DNA from: Prorocentrum cordatum
Taxonomy: Eukaryota; Sar; Dinophyceae; Prorocentrales; Prorocentraceae
Assembly: GCA_963575745.1 (NCBI GenBank)
Contig: CAUYUJ010016293.1
Span: 1 to 27,500, forward strand
Reading direction: 5' to 3'
Length of the DNA: 27,500 bases
Below the pieces are notes generated by a model that was not told where the DNA came from, ran no database searches, and saw nothing but the letters and a program-made list of their open reading frames with translations. Position numbers and translations under genes: made by a program. Shown one piece after another: positions 9,089 to 17,983 of this stretch; position 1 is the first letter of the stretch, and every line of letters begins with the position of its first letter.

Positions 9089-9924
9089 CGATTATGATTG
9101 TTTTTTTTCTCCGGTATCATTTGTAATTTGGACTCCAGCAGGTTCCCTCACATGGAGGGAGGAGGAGGGTGCGGCGTGGCGAGGCCCGAGAGGAAACCTG
9201 CACTTCCCGCGGGTCGGGACTCGCGCGCACGGCGTTCCTGCCCCGCGCGGCTTGGACAGGCGGCGGAGGGGGCGGGGGGGCGTGCCACATAAAAAAAACG
9301 CTGTCCCAGGGACGAGGTCGAGAAATTCGGAGGTCCCACGTGCAGTCAGAGTTCGTCAGGTTTCTCTCTCCCCCTTCCTCGCCCCTCCGCATCGAGCCCC
9401 AGGGTGCCATAGCCGAGCTGCCAAGGGGCCGCGCCGACGAGGAGACTCCGAGGCATTGCGCGGGGAGCCCAGGGGTGGCCAACGGGGCACCGAGGACTCG
9501 GCCAGGCAAGCTCGGCGGCCTGCTCCCTGCTCGGGGTTTCTGGGGATTCTTGGCCGCTGCGCCCCCTGCTCCCCCCCCCCCCATCCTTATCCGCTCGGTC
9601 TCTGGGTGATACGTCTCTGGGCGAAACCCACCAGCCAAAAAAAAAAACTCCTCCCCCCCTTCTCCCGCCCGATCCGGCCGTTTCACTCTGCCTCCCTGAG
9701 CCGCCAGTCCCCCCACTTAATTCCCTGCGTGTGCTCTCCAATCGCCGCCACGCATCGTCACCAGCATCGTCATCGTGCATCGTCACCAGCTTGCGATCGC
9801 ACCACCAGCATCGACACCACAATCATCGCAGTTGTCGTCAGTTTGCTCCGCCCACCCCGACAACCTCCCTATCATCCGAAGGGTGGTCGTATTAGTACTC
9901 CTGGCTCCCCTTCCTCTCCACGAG
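9089..9924. other. GC-rich DNA without a defensible gene
   Basis: Several frames of 150-300 codons are open on both strands (for example plus 9252-10208), which is typical of GC-rich stop-poor DNA. Their peptides are Pro/Arg/Ser-rich, run into the decamer array at 9925, and have no recognisable domain. Short A and C homopolymers occur at 9292-9299, 9572-9581 and 9638-9648. Confidence 0.5.
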
Positions 9925-10006
9925 ACCCACACCCGCGACCCACCCGCGACCCACCTGCGACCCGCCCGCGACCCGCCCCGCGACCCACCCGCGACCCACC
10001 CGAGCC
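9925..10006 (+). repeat. CCCGCGACCCA tandem array
   Basis: About eight imperfect units of a 10-11 base motif (CCCGCGACCCA, with CCTGCGACCCG and CCCGCGACCCG variants). The peptides read from it (Pro-Arg-Asp/Thr repeats) are not evidence of a gene. Confidence 0.8.
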
Positions 10007-10214
10007 CGCCTCTCACTCTTCTCTGCATTTGCGAGGTGCTACGATCCGTCCTCTCAGGACGCACCTCGTGCAACGCCGGGCCCCCCCTCCGCAGTCGGAC
10101 AGGCCCTCGTTACCGGGAGGCAGCCAGCCTGGAGGCGGCTCGGCGCATGCGTCCCCCCAGGCTTGTTCGTGGGCTGAACGAGGCCAGGACGAGGATACAT
10201 CCGGGTGAGCACAG

Positions 10215-10328
10215 ACTGAGAATCTTTGAGGTTCGGCGGCTCTGGAGGATGCATCGGGCGCCGCGGCCTTCCCATAGCGTTCCAGAACGCGCTGAGAGCG
10301 TTCCCGAACGCTCTGGCACGGATCTATC
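10215..10328 (+). repeat. Dispersed repeat R4, copy A
   Basis: Matches 22504-22608 in the same orientation: CTGAGAATC, then GGAGGATG.AT.GGGCGCCGCGGCC, then two imperfect palindromes of the GCGTTCCGGAACGC type. Here the palindromes have decayed (AGCGTTCCAGAACGCGCT and GAGCGTTCCCGAACGCTC). Confidence 0.75.
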
Positions 10329-10840
10329 TTCGTCTTTGTCCCGTCCTGGCTCGGCCGACCTGTGCTCACGGCTGTCACCAGTCGGTCAGGGTGCAATTGC
10401 TAGGAGGTTAAGTGCATCCTCGGCGCTAGTCGATTTGAGGTCGAAACCGTCCCAATCCAGTGCGATCCTCTTGCATCCCGCTTCCCTCAGACCCAGGCGG
10501 CGCAAGAACGTCGCGACGGACAGTTTGGGACGTTCCGACCCTCTGGAGACATCGGGGTGAGACGCTGGCCCTGTGGAAGTGGTCGAGACCCCCCAGGGGC
10601 CCGTGTCACGAACATGTACATCGGATGAGAGGGCTGATCCCGCTCAGCCCGTCTGTACCTCTGGTCTCATCGGGCTCAGCTGGGCTTCCTATGGACTTTC
10701 CAAGCGGGCCTGAAAGCCCTTCGTCGTTCTCTCCAGAGCTTCCCAGGAGTTGCTTCCTGAAGGCGGGCCTCACTTCCGCCTCCTGGGTCTCGTTCCCAGA
10801 TCCCCGAGATGTCATAATTTGTTCATGACATGCACCGCCA
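10329..10840. other. No feature identified
   Basis: Open frames overlap on both strands, without a recognisable product. Confidence 0.4.
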
Positions 10841-11177
10841 GCCAGCGGTCTGGATTTAATCCCCTGGACCAGCCTTTCATCCCGAGCCGTCTTTGCACGG
10901 TCCCGAGGGCGGGCAAGGGCCCCCAGAGACCGAAATTGGAGAAACTCCGCCCGTCATGATTTTGCCATGACCCGCAGGGGCCTGGGTTCCCAGATGGTGC
11001 CGCGCCGGGGCAACGATCGTTACCAGCCTGGAACATATCCCTATCCCTATGCTGGGCACCTCTTCACCACGATGCCCATCTCAGGGATCCCCTTCTTTTT
11101 TGAGGGCGAAGCCCTGGGATTGTCATCGCCTCTTGGCGTGTCAATCTTAGGGATAGGGATACGTTCGAGGCTGGTAG
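10841..11177 (-). repeat. Dispersed repeat R1, copy B (inverted)
   Basis: Reverse complement of 1359-1694 over its full length, with scattered substitutions and small indels. The conserved run AACGATCGTTACCAGCCTGG lies near 11012-11031. Unlike copy A it is not bracketed by GC-rich direct repeats and has no extra partial unit. Confidence 0.8.
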
Positions 11178-11635
11178 CCGTGTGGCCATTCTCGTCCTCG
11201 CGGCCTGCGGCTGCCTCTGCGCCGCACGCTCCTCGGGCGACGAGAGCTATGCACATGCACCGATCGTGGCCTGGGCCATCCTGGGCCCAGGATCGGTGCA
11301 CGTGCCCTCCTGGCCAAGGCAGGATGGCGTATGCACCGAGCCTGGACTCAGGGTGGGCCTGGCCAGGATCGGTGTGTATGTGCACAGTTCTCTTCCCTCA
11401 TGGCTGGTAAGATCGGGCGCGGCCCTGGCTCCCCGCCCTGCTTCCGGCAAGCTCCCGCGCCGGCCCCCCAAAAGGGAGGGGGGCCAGCCGCGACGAGCGG
11501 GCCGCCCGCGAGGCTGCCCCCGCGCTCGCCGCTGGCAAGCCAAGCCGCCTGCCCAGGGCTCGCTTTTCTCCGGGGCGGGGGTTTGTCCGCACCCCCCGCC
11601 TATGGGGCTCGATCTCCGCGGGCCTCCACAGGTGG
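11178..11635. other. Hairpin-rich GC DNA, no gene
   Basis: TGCACCGATC (11256-11265) and GATCGGTGCA (11291-11300) form a perfect 10-bp stem that continues imperfectly into CCTGGGCC. Variants of the arm recur downstream (11331-11375). No coding signal. Confidence 0.45.
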
Positions 11636-11639
11636 TGGA

Positions 11640-11673
11640 TATAGATATATAGATATAGATATATGATATATAT

Positions 11674-11704
<31 letters not shown>
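11640..11704. repeat. AT microsatellite
   Basis: TATAGATATA words pass into an almost pure (TA)n tract, an abrupt AT-rich island in GC-rich DNA. Confidence 0.9.
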
Positions 11705-11847
11705 TCGGGGCCCTGGGGGGCAACCCGCCAGGGCACCAGGACGTCGGCTCCCAGGCGGTGGATAGGGATCGATTTCCGCCCCGCAGTTTCGACTCCTCCG
11801 AGGCGGTTCGCTTCGATCGCCTCCCGAGGAAGGGGTCGAGTCCTCCG

Positions 11848-11892
11848 GGGGGTCGACGCCATGGAAAAGTCATGGCGTCGGGGGTCTGGATC
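11848..11892 (+). repeat. Dispersed repeat R5, copy A
   Basis: GGGGGTC..CG..ATGG..AA, then TCATGGCGTCG and GGGTCTGG recur at 12561-12604. The similarity continues weakly upstream (GGGTCGAG). Confidence 0.6.
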
Positions 11893-12180
11893 TGGGGGCA
11901 GGGGTTGGCAGCTGGCTGGGCCCCACCCCGCTGCGTTTGGCTGTCGCTCCAGAGGCCCCTGCCTTACGTCGGCCGCAGGGCTCGATGAGCGGCCGGCCGG
12001 CGCCGAGCGCGCCACCTCAGCGCGCGACGGATGGGTTTTTGCGTCCGATTCGATTCGACCTCGGGCTCTGGCGTGGGCCCCAGTTGCTCACGGGAGGCCT
12101 GACTCGCCCGCCGACGTCCGTCGGTTCGTCTTCTCCCGCTTTGGATCGCCGATCCGATGGATCGATTCGGTTTTTGTGAT

Positions 12181-12313
12181 GGGCAGATTTTCCACCACCA
12201 CTACCATATGTAGGATGAGGAGGTCCTCCTCCTCCTCCTCCTCCTCCTCCTCCTCCTCCTCCTCCTCCTCCTCCTCCTCCTCCTACGTATGGTAGTGGTG
12301 GTGGAAAATGCCC
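12181..12313. repeat. Foldback FB4: TCC microsatellite enclosed by 33-34 bp inverted arms
   Basis: Arms 12181-12214 and 12281-12313 are inverted copies with the core TCCACCACCACTACCATA / TATGGTAGTGGTGGTGGA, one substitution and one 2-base indel. A pure TCC tract (about 12223-12284) fills the loop, preceded by a GAGGAGG/CCTCCTC dyad. The whole could fold as a long stem. Confidence 0.8.
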
Positions 12314-12466
12314 TGGGCATTTTGGGCTTCTATGCTTCCCTCCCAGACCGCCGGACATCGTGAGTTCCCACCACGATGACCCCTGGAGGTTCCGTTTAGT
12401 TCCCGGAGCCGCTTTCCCCAGTCCCCCTCGCATCGTTAAAGGATCGAGATGGGAAGGTGTTGGCCG

Positions 12467-12536
12467 TGTTCGGCCTCCCGGGTCCTCGCCGGGCCCCAGG
12501 ACCGTCGAAGAACGATTCAGGGTGGAAAACTGGCCC
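12467..12536 (+). repeat. Diverged R6-like copy
   Basis: TTCGGCCTC, CCTCGCCGGGC, AGGACCGTC, GATTCAGGGTGGAAAACTGG align with the R6 copies at 22299-22436 and 26740-26882 and with the R1 interior near 1598-1660. Confidence 0.5.
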
Positions 12537-12560
12537 GCGGGACTGGGTCGAGATGGGGTG

Positions 12561-12604
12561 GGGGTCCACGTGATGGCGAAATCATGGCGTCGAGGGTCTG
12601 GGTC
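12561..12604 (+). repeat. Dispersed repeat R5, copy B
   Basis: Partner of 11848-11892: same ATGG..AAATCATGGCGTCG core followed by GGGTCTGGGTC. Confidence 0.6.
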
Positions 12605-12701
12605 CCGGGGACCGCGTTTTGCATCCCGGCCTGTATGTTGACCGTCCTGCCAGGAAGGGCACCCAGAGGCAGGCAGGACCCAGGACGGGGGGAAAAAAAA
12701 G

Positions 12702-12817
12702 CAGACACCATGAGTCGTCGACCCCCAGAGAAAGATGGGACATTGTGGTAAGTGGGTGGAAGACGAAAACCTAGAAAGTATTGAAAAATAGTGGGGATCC
12801 TGGGATCTGTGAGTATT
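12702..12817 (+). repeat. Dispersed repeat R7, copy A
   Basis: Aligns with 13531-13646: CAGACAC.ATGA.TCGTCGA, AAGTGGG..G.AGAC, AAACC.AGAAA, GGGGATC, TGTGAGTATT (TGTGTGTATT in the other copy). A further fragment, GGGATCCTGGGATCTGTGAG, recurs exactly at 13317-13336. Confidence 0.65.
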
Positions 12818-12852
12818 GCGAAGGCCTTACGGCCGGTGCCGCCGACCCTGAA

Positions 12853-12856
<4 letters not shown>

Positions 12857-12894
<38 letters not shown>
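12857..12894 (+). repeat. GAC microsatellite
   Basis: Twelve or so uninterrupted GAC units. Confidence 0.9.
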
Positions 12895-12895
<1 letters not shown>

Positions 12896-13150
12896 CGCTC
12901 TTGGGGGCCTCTTGGGGGTAGTTTGTGGGCCTCTTGGAAAGCTCTGAGGGGCCGCTTGGAAGCCTCGTGGGGGCCTCTTGGGGCTTCCTGGGGGTCTCTT
13001 GGAGGGGGCCTGGGACGTCTTGGAGGCTTCTTGGACGGTCTTGGGGCTATCTTGGGCGTTTTCGGCCGATCTTTGGGCGACTCGGGGCCCTCTTGGGCCG
13101 TCTCGGGGGCCATCTTGGGCATTCGGACCTCATTTGGAGTGTTTTCGAGG
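12896..13150 (+). repeat. R3-type CTTGGGG array
   Basis: Degenerate units of CTCTTGGGGGC. It shares GGGGCCCTCTTGGGCCGTCT (13084-13103) with the large R3 copy at 24308-24327. The terminal landmarks of the two other R3 copies are absent. Frames are open on both strands because of the unit composition. Confidence 0.65.
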
Positions 13151-13165
13151 TTTCTAGGCCGCCCG

Positions 13166-13318
13166 AGGAAAAACGAATCTGGTCGACCTCCCCCCCACCT
13201 CCGACGACCCCCCCCGGGAGCCCCCCCCAACCCCCCCCCCCCTGGAAAAACGAATCTGCCCCCCCACCTCCCCCGGGACCCCCCCCGGGAGCCCCCCCCG
13301 GGACCCCCCCCCCCCGGG
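13166..13318. repeat. Poly-C rich tandem duplication
   Basis: Two units of about 75 bp, each beginning GGAAAAACGAATCTG (about 13168 and 13244) and followed by runs of 6-13 C separated by GGGAG, CACCT or GGGA. The minus strand has many closely spaced G runs, so it has strong G-quadruplex potential. Confidence 0.75.
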
Positions 13319-13530
13319 GATCCTGGGATCTGTGAGTATTTGCTTTTGTGCCCTTGGGCCCCTTTTTGTTCTAACCTTCCGTCGCGTACGCCCCGCTGCC
13401 GTGCCAGGCACGCTGCCCCCTGTCCCCGTCGCGTAATTGCGCCGCGCGGCCGTGCAGGCTGCCGGTGCGGAGCCTGAAGTCGGGCACGTCCCTCTACAAG
13501 AGGAAACAATGCAGGAGAGAAAGAAACACA

Positions 13531-13646
13531 CAGACACAATGAATCGTCGATTCCCAGGAAGATATGGGAAAATATGGGAAGTGGGGAGGGAGACAGAAAC
13601 CCAGAAAATATGGGAAAATACGGGGGATCTTTTTATTTGTGTGTAT
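13531..13646 (+). repeat. Dispersed repeat R7, copy B
   Basis: Partner of 12702-12817. Its interior has expanded ATATGGGAA words and a TATTTGTGTG duplication at its right end. Confidence 0.6.
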
Positions 13647-14192
13647 TTATTTGTGTGTCCCAGGGCCCCTTCAAAAATTCAACGTAGTCAAAAGGAAATC
13701 TAGTCTGGGGACGATTTGCCGAAAATGTTTGACTTTGTTTGAGCATTCTTGGTAAATTGTACTTTGTCCTCCGAAGTCCGCCCGTAGGAGGACGTGCCCG
13801 ACCGAACTGTAGCCACTGTCCCCGATGCTTTGGACGCTTGAAGTCGGTGCAGGTCGGCCGTTGAAAGTAGACATTTCCGGATGTCCAGATCCCAGTGTCT
13901 ACTTTAGGCGCCTTCCTACTTGAAAGATCGGGCGGCTTTACCGTCTGCTTCCCCTTCAGGGGGCGGGCGGAAGCCGGATCTGCTTCCAAGGTCTCCCTGC
14001 TTCATGTTTCTACCCACTTCTCCCGACCGACGGGTATGGAAACCATGGGTATGGTGCCCAACAGCACATGATGTGCCAAACCGACAGCGGCCGCTGCTGA
14101 GCAGGCGGCCCTCTCTCTTGAATGAGCAACGTCCGCGGCGGCGCGGACAGCGAGTCTTGCTCACGACGAACAGGAACTGCTGTTGGACATCG
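13647..14192. other. No gene; small inverted repeats
   Basis: GTCCTCC (13767) with GGAGGAC (13787), and AAAGTAGACA (13864) with TGTCTACTTT (about 13896) form short stems. No coding signal. Confidence 0.4.
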
Positions 14193-14234
14193 TACAGTGG
14201 AAACTCATGCCAAGAAACACCCTGCTTGCCTCCA
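14193..14234 (+). repeat. Dispersed repeat R8, copy A
   Basis: 42 bases matching 24796-24837 at 38 positions, with the core CATGCCAAGAAACACCCT. The similarity fades on both sides. Confidence 0.65.
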
Positions 14235-14579
14235 CCTTGAGTTTCTTGGCTTTCGATGGTTTTGCGATGGAAAGCGTGACGCTCCCCATACCAAAAACCA
14301 ATGGACGTCCTGGGGTCTCAGGGGTGGGTTTCTTGTGGAAGGTTTCTTGTGGTCGAGCTCCTACTGTACCATTCTCTTCGTACCCATTTCGTTCGCGCCG
14401 GGATGCGTGCCACGCTGCCGTGCAGACGTGTCCTTAGAGTGCCGCGCCGAGCCTCCTCGGCCACGCCGGGGGGGCGGGCGAAGGCAGCGTGGACCACCTC
14501 TCGCCGCGCCCGGCCGGGCATAGATCACTGGCCCCAGGGAGGCGCGTGGACACCCCTCCAGCCTGTGGGGGGAACGATA
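14235..14579. other. No feature identified
   Basis: Overlapping GC-rich frames with no recognisable domain. Confidence 0.4.
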
Positions 14580-14838
14580 ACGGAGGAGGAGGAGGCGGAG
14601 GAGGAGGCGGAGGAGGAGGCGGAGGCGGAGCAGGCCAATCGCAGAAGGGGGTAGGGGGAGGGGGGAAGGCTTCTTAGGAGCACCCCTGCTTCTTAGAAGG
14701 CGCGGGCCTTCTGTGTAGATGTAAGGCCGGCGCCTTCTAAGAAGCAGCCTCCTTCTAAGAAGCTTTCCCCCCTCCCCCTACCCCCTTGTGCGCGCCGCCA
14801 AAGGAGGCGGAGGCGGAGCAGGAGGAGGAGGAGGAGGG
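14580..14838. repeat. GGAGGC microsatellite split by palindrome FB5
   Basis: A GGA/GGC array (14580-14634) stops, a long palindrome follows, and the array resumes (14802-14838). A perfect 21-bp direct repeat (begins AGGAGGCGG, ends GGAGCAGG) lies at 14614-14634 and 14802-14822, immediately outside the palindromic block. Confidence 0.75.
14645..14787. mobile_element. Foldback element FB5: 143-bp near-complete palindrome
   Basis: Outer arms 14645-14680 and 14749-14787 (GGGGGTAGGGGGAGGGGGGA and its complement, then AGCTTCTTAG-type bases) enclose inner arms 14686-14710 and 14723-14747 that differ at one base (CTGCTTCTTAGAAGGCGC core). The loop is only 12 bases (14711-14722). CTTCTTAGAAG and CTTCTAAGAAG are themselves palindromic or nearly so. 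It could be a foldback transposon, a cruciform-forming insertion, or the DNA form of a hairpin RNA. No frame is conserved. Confidence 0.75.
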
Positions 14839-14841
14839 GGG

Positions 14842-15000
14842 ACGCATCGACCCCTGATTGCCCATGCATCGCCGACTGGGGCCCGATGGCCCCAGCCTTC
14901 CCAGGAACGTTCTGATTCACAGTCGGGGGCCTATCGGCGATGTATCGCCGATTCCAGGTCGATGTTTCCCCCCCTATGCCAGTCCCTCCCGATCGTTACC
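14842..15000 (+). repeat. Dispersed repeat R2, copy B
   Basis: Partner of 4381-4541 in the same orientation. It contains the hairpin ATCGGCGATGTATCGCCGAT (14933-14952). It starts four bases after the GGA array that flanks FB5. Confidence 0.7.
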
Positions 15001-15183
15001 CCTCAAGCCTTTCAGCCCGAACAGGTCTCTGCCGGTCCTGGGGCCTGGCGAGGGAGACCGAACGTAGCAAAGGAATCTCCCATCGCCATTTCCGGGGGCG
15101 GCCAGGAAGGGGGATGGTGCCCAGGGCTGGGGGGGGGGGGGATACCGTGGCCAAGCCTCGTGGTGTCTCCCCAGAGCTCACGG

Positions 15184-15480
15184 CGCCTCTTCTTATCTGA
15201 TTGCTTCCCCTGGCCCCCCCCCTGGGCCGCGCACATGCCTCGGGTCGGCGTCATACCGACATACTGATGCTATGTGTGCATCGCCCCCCAGGGGTGACGC
15301 GCGCGTGCCGAGAAATTCTAGAGAAGAAGCGCGCCTCTTCTTATCTTATTCCTTCCCCTGGCCCCCCCCCCCCGGGCCGCGCGCATGCCTCGGGTCGGCG
15401 TCATACCGACGTACACTGATGCGATGTGTGCATCGCCCCACGCAGGGGCGACGCGCGCGCGTGCCGAGAAAGCTTAGAGA
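15184..15480 (+). repeat. 148-bp tandem duplication
   Basis: Two head-to-tail units offset by 148 bases. Each runs from GCGCCTCTTCTTATCT through a C homopolymer, GCATGCCTCGGGTCGGCGTC, a GTCGG..CCGAC stem, a GATGC..GCATC stem, to GTGCCGAGAAA. The units differ by substitutions and by the length of the C run. Confidence 0.8.
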
Positions 15481-15586
15481 AGACGCTCCGTGGCGGGCGC
15501 TCTTGGGCTATAATTTCCGCTCGGGAAACGATATATACCACACATTGGCTATGCTACATGTTCGGGTCGGACGCGCGCCTCCGAGG

Positions 15587-15791
15587 AGGACACATAGCAC
15601 TACAGTCGGGGCCTTGAAGAAGGAACGCTTTTCGTTGGGGAGGGGCTCGGTGTTCCTTGATTGTTTTACAGTTTGCCTCGGGTTTCCGCTAGGTTCTTGT
15701 ATGGGAAATCGAAGTTCAACTTATAGAAAAGAGGGGCCTCGTTCCTTATTTAGGGTTCCTTAGGTCAACGCCCCGACTGTAGGTTGTGTCC
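15587..15791. mobile_element. Foldback element FB6 (205 bp)
   Basis: Arms 15587-15626 and 15755-15791 are inverted, with the core CTACAGTCGGGGC (GCCCCGACTGTAG) flanked by GGACACA and AAGGAAC matches. The interior is not GC-extreme and has no coding signal. No clear target-site duplication. Confidence 0.6.
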
Positions 15792-15907
15792 TTGTGCGTC
15801 CCATCGGGCCTTAGACGCCCCCTCTTAGACTCCTCCGATGTCTCTCGGCGGCGAGCCCGGGAGGGAAGTGAAACGGGGCGGGCCTTCTCAAAAGGCTCGG
15901 AAGTGAT

Positions 15908-15993
15908 GCGCGAGGGGGGGGTTCTGAGAAGTCCCGCCGCCTTCTGAGGAGGGCCTTCTCCTGCTCGCACTTCCCCCCCCCCCCCTCGCGCGC
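15908..15993. mobile_element. Foldback element FB7 (86 bp)
   Basis: GCGCGAGGGGGGGG (15908-15921) pairs with a C run ending in CTCGCGCGC (15978-15993). Inside lie TTCTGAGAAG and CTTCTGAGGA, resembling the TTCTTAGAAG words of FB5, so the two may be related. Confidence 0.45.
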
Positions 15994-16062
15994 CGCCGAA
16001 TCTCCTGCGGCGTGAGGGGCTCTCCCATCCGCTCCGCTCCGCCGCCTCCCCCTCCCCCTCCA

Positions 16063-16109
16063 TCTCCTCCTCCTCCTCCTCCTCCTCCTCCTCCTCCTCC
16101 TCCTCCTCC
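16063..16109 (+). repeat. TCC microsatellite upstream of the LINE
   Basis: Pure (TCC)n tract ending about 105 bases before the start of the endonuclease frame, possibly in the 5' untranslated part of the element. Confidence 0.85.
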
Positions 16110-16215
16110 AGCCGCCCTGGCACAGGTCCTTTCACATTCCCTGCGCGGCCCCAGGGATGTGTTCTCTCTCTCTTACCCAGCGCTCCCTTACCCTTCCATA
16201 TAGGCACTCCCCGTC

Positions 16216-16939
16216 GTGGCGCGCGCGCGGCCTGCCATGCATGCACCTCTTTCTTTTGTTGTGCATAACGTCACGTCCCTCGTTCAGAGCGGCAGAGCTT
16301 TGGAGATCAGTGAAGCTTATCAGACGAAGGACATTGCATTTCTTACTGGAACTAGGCTACGCAAACGACCTACAGATGGGCAGTGCACGACAGTCTCTTA
16401 TCCACACGTGCACATTCTGAATTGGGGCTATGGTCGAGGCCCGCTTGTCTCTTCGCACACTGGGGTGCAGATTCGCCTTCGACGCCGACGAGTTCGTCTT
16501 TGCCATATTGCTCAGATTCACTCCCCGCCCGCAGGCCTACAAGGACGGTTTGGAGCAGTCGCACTTCGATCAGGCCGCTTTCACTTGCTGCTGATTGTTG
16601 CATATTTTCCAGTACGGCCACATGTTGCCAAGGAGATGGTCACATACAAGAAGGCCGTGACTCAGATGATTTCTTGGATGGATCAGGTGTGTAGATTGCA
16701 GCCCAACCGATGTTCGATAGTGTTTGGTGGCGACATCAACGACTATGCTGGACGGCCCTGTCCGAACGTGTACCCTGATGAGCACAATCCTGTTGGGCCG
16801 CTGCGACCCCAACAGGAGCACTTCTGCATGACGCAGCTGAGAGATTTCATGGAGAAGTTTAATCTTTGTTTAGCTAACACCTTTCATCGGCGGCGAGGAT
16901 ACGTTTCATGGACGAGCTGCAAGTTCACGCATTGACTAT
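16216..16939 (+). pseudogene. LINE endonuclease domain (exonuclease-endonuclease-phosphatase fold)
   Basis: The 239-codon frame holds the family motifs in order: HNVTSL (Asn18), AFLTGTRLR (residues 41-49, where APE-type enzymes usually have Glu in an ETR-like motif; here Gly45), LIVAYFP (127-132), GGDIND (171-176, Asp173 and Asn175), and YVSWTS (229-234). The final catalytic motif RIDY lies at 16928-16939 but in the next frame, because the frame changes between 16916 and 16928; the original frame hits TGA at 16933-16935. This nuclease would nick target DNA to prime reverse transcription. The first ATG is at 16237 (residue 8); the GTG at 16216 is only the open-frame limit. Gly45 may be a lineage feature rather than decay. 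Confidence 0.85.
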
Positions 16940-17983
16940 TTGGACGTGCCCCGAGATTGGCTTTCGAGTCTTGTGGATTCTTGTATTCTTAATCGGCGAG
17001 GGCGGCAACTCCAGATGGCGCCTGTGAAGCGCAAATGGGATCACTATCCACTTCAAGTTCGCGCGCGATATATTCTTGACTTCTCGCGAGGGGGCCGTAC
17101 TACTCGCATTCAGTGGGATCTTGATGCACTTGTTCGTGGTGTTGTGGATGGATTGTGGCGCGAACGATTTCTCTGAGAGGTTGAAGATCATTGTTATCAG
17201 AATTTCTCACGTTGGAAGCAGTATGGGGACTACGCTGCGCCCGACGAAGCTTGGAACCACATGATTGCAGATATTCAGACGATTGCCCTGAGGTATTTCC
17301 AACGCTATACTGAGCAGGATCAGAATTATCAACTTGCGCGCAGGCAACAACGAGAGCTGGTTCGACGACGAGCGATATTGCGAGAAAAGACGGGCACACT
17401 TGGAGATGAGGCAGAGATGACGGAGCTCACGACGTTACAGCAGCAACTCTGGCGGCTCACTAAGCAGTTGCACGAGGCCAAAGAGCAGTACCAGTACGCG
17501 CAGATTGACAGTCTTGGCGAACAGATTCGACACGCATGGCATGCTAATGATCACAGTTTGGTGCACCGACTTGCTCGACGGTTGGCTACCACGGCTGTTG
17601 GACCTGGGCGCAGATTCTACAACACTCCGACTTCGTCGAATCCTACGGTGGATATGTGGAAGCAGCGCATGGCGCAACCTGGCTGGCAAGACGGACAAAG
17701 TGCAGTTCAGATTGATCAATTTGCTGAACTTCGTGACGATCGCCACACACGACATGACGGGCAACAGTTTGGGAATCCAAGTTTCAAAGATGACGCTGAG
17801 CGTGATCTTCGTGGTATTCGAGCTACGATTAAGAGGTTGGCTTATCGGAAAAATGTTCCTCCTTGGCCCTTGCCTGCCGAGGTTTTTCGCATGCTCATCA
17901 ACCCGACGACCAGAGACCCGAAGTACAAAGGTGAGCAGGTGGAGTTCGAGGCGCGAATACCTGCCATGAGCTGGTTCTCTTGA
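16940..17983 (+). pseudogene. LINE linker region between endonuclease and RT
   Basis: One frame continues from the RIDY motif to 17983, broken by a TGA at 17174-17176. Residues translated from about 17280-17560 are rich in Gln, Arg, Leu and Glu with heptad-like spacing (QQRELVRRR, LQQQLWRLTKQLHEAKEQ), predicted as coiled coil. The later segment contains VPPWPLPAEVFRMLINP, which resembles the pre-RT segment of dinoflagellate LINE proteins as I remember them. A second TGA (17981-17983) separates it from the RT frame, which resumes in the same frame. The absence of a frame change at either TGA points to point mutation or readthrough. Confidence 0.7.

Noticed and set aside
9252-10208. A 318-codon plus-strand frame.
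   Set aside because: GC-rich, Pro/Arg/Ser-rich, runs through the CCCGCGACCCA array, competing frames on both strands.
12517-13539. A 340-codon minus-strand frame.
   Set aside because: Composed of R3-type units, poly-C tract and GAC microsatellite translations.
17174-17983. Two in-frame TGA codons considered as recoded sense codons.
   Set aside because: Other stops (TAG at 20476, TAA and TGA elsewhere) and several frame changes fit a decayed element better; TGA also ends plausible segments.
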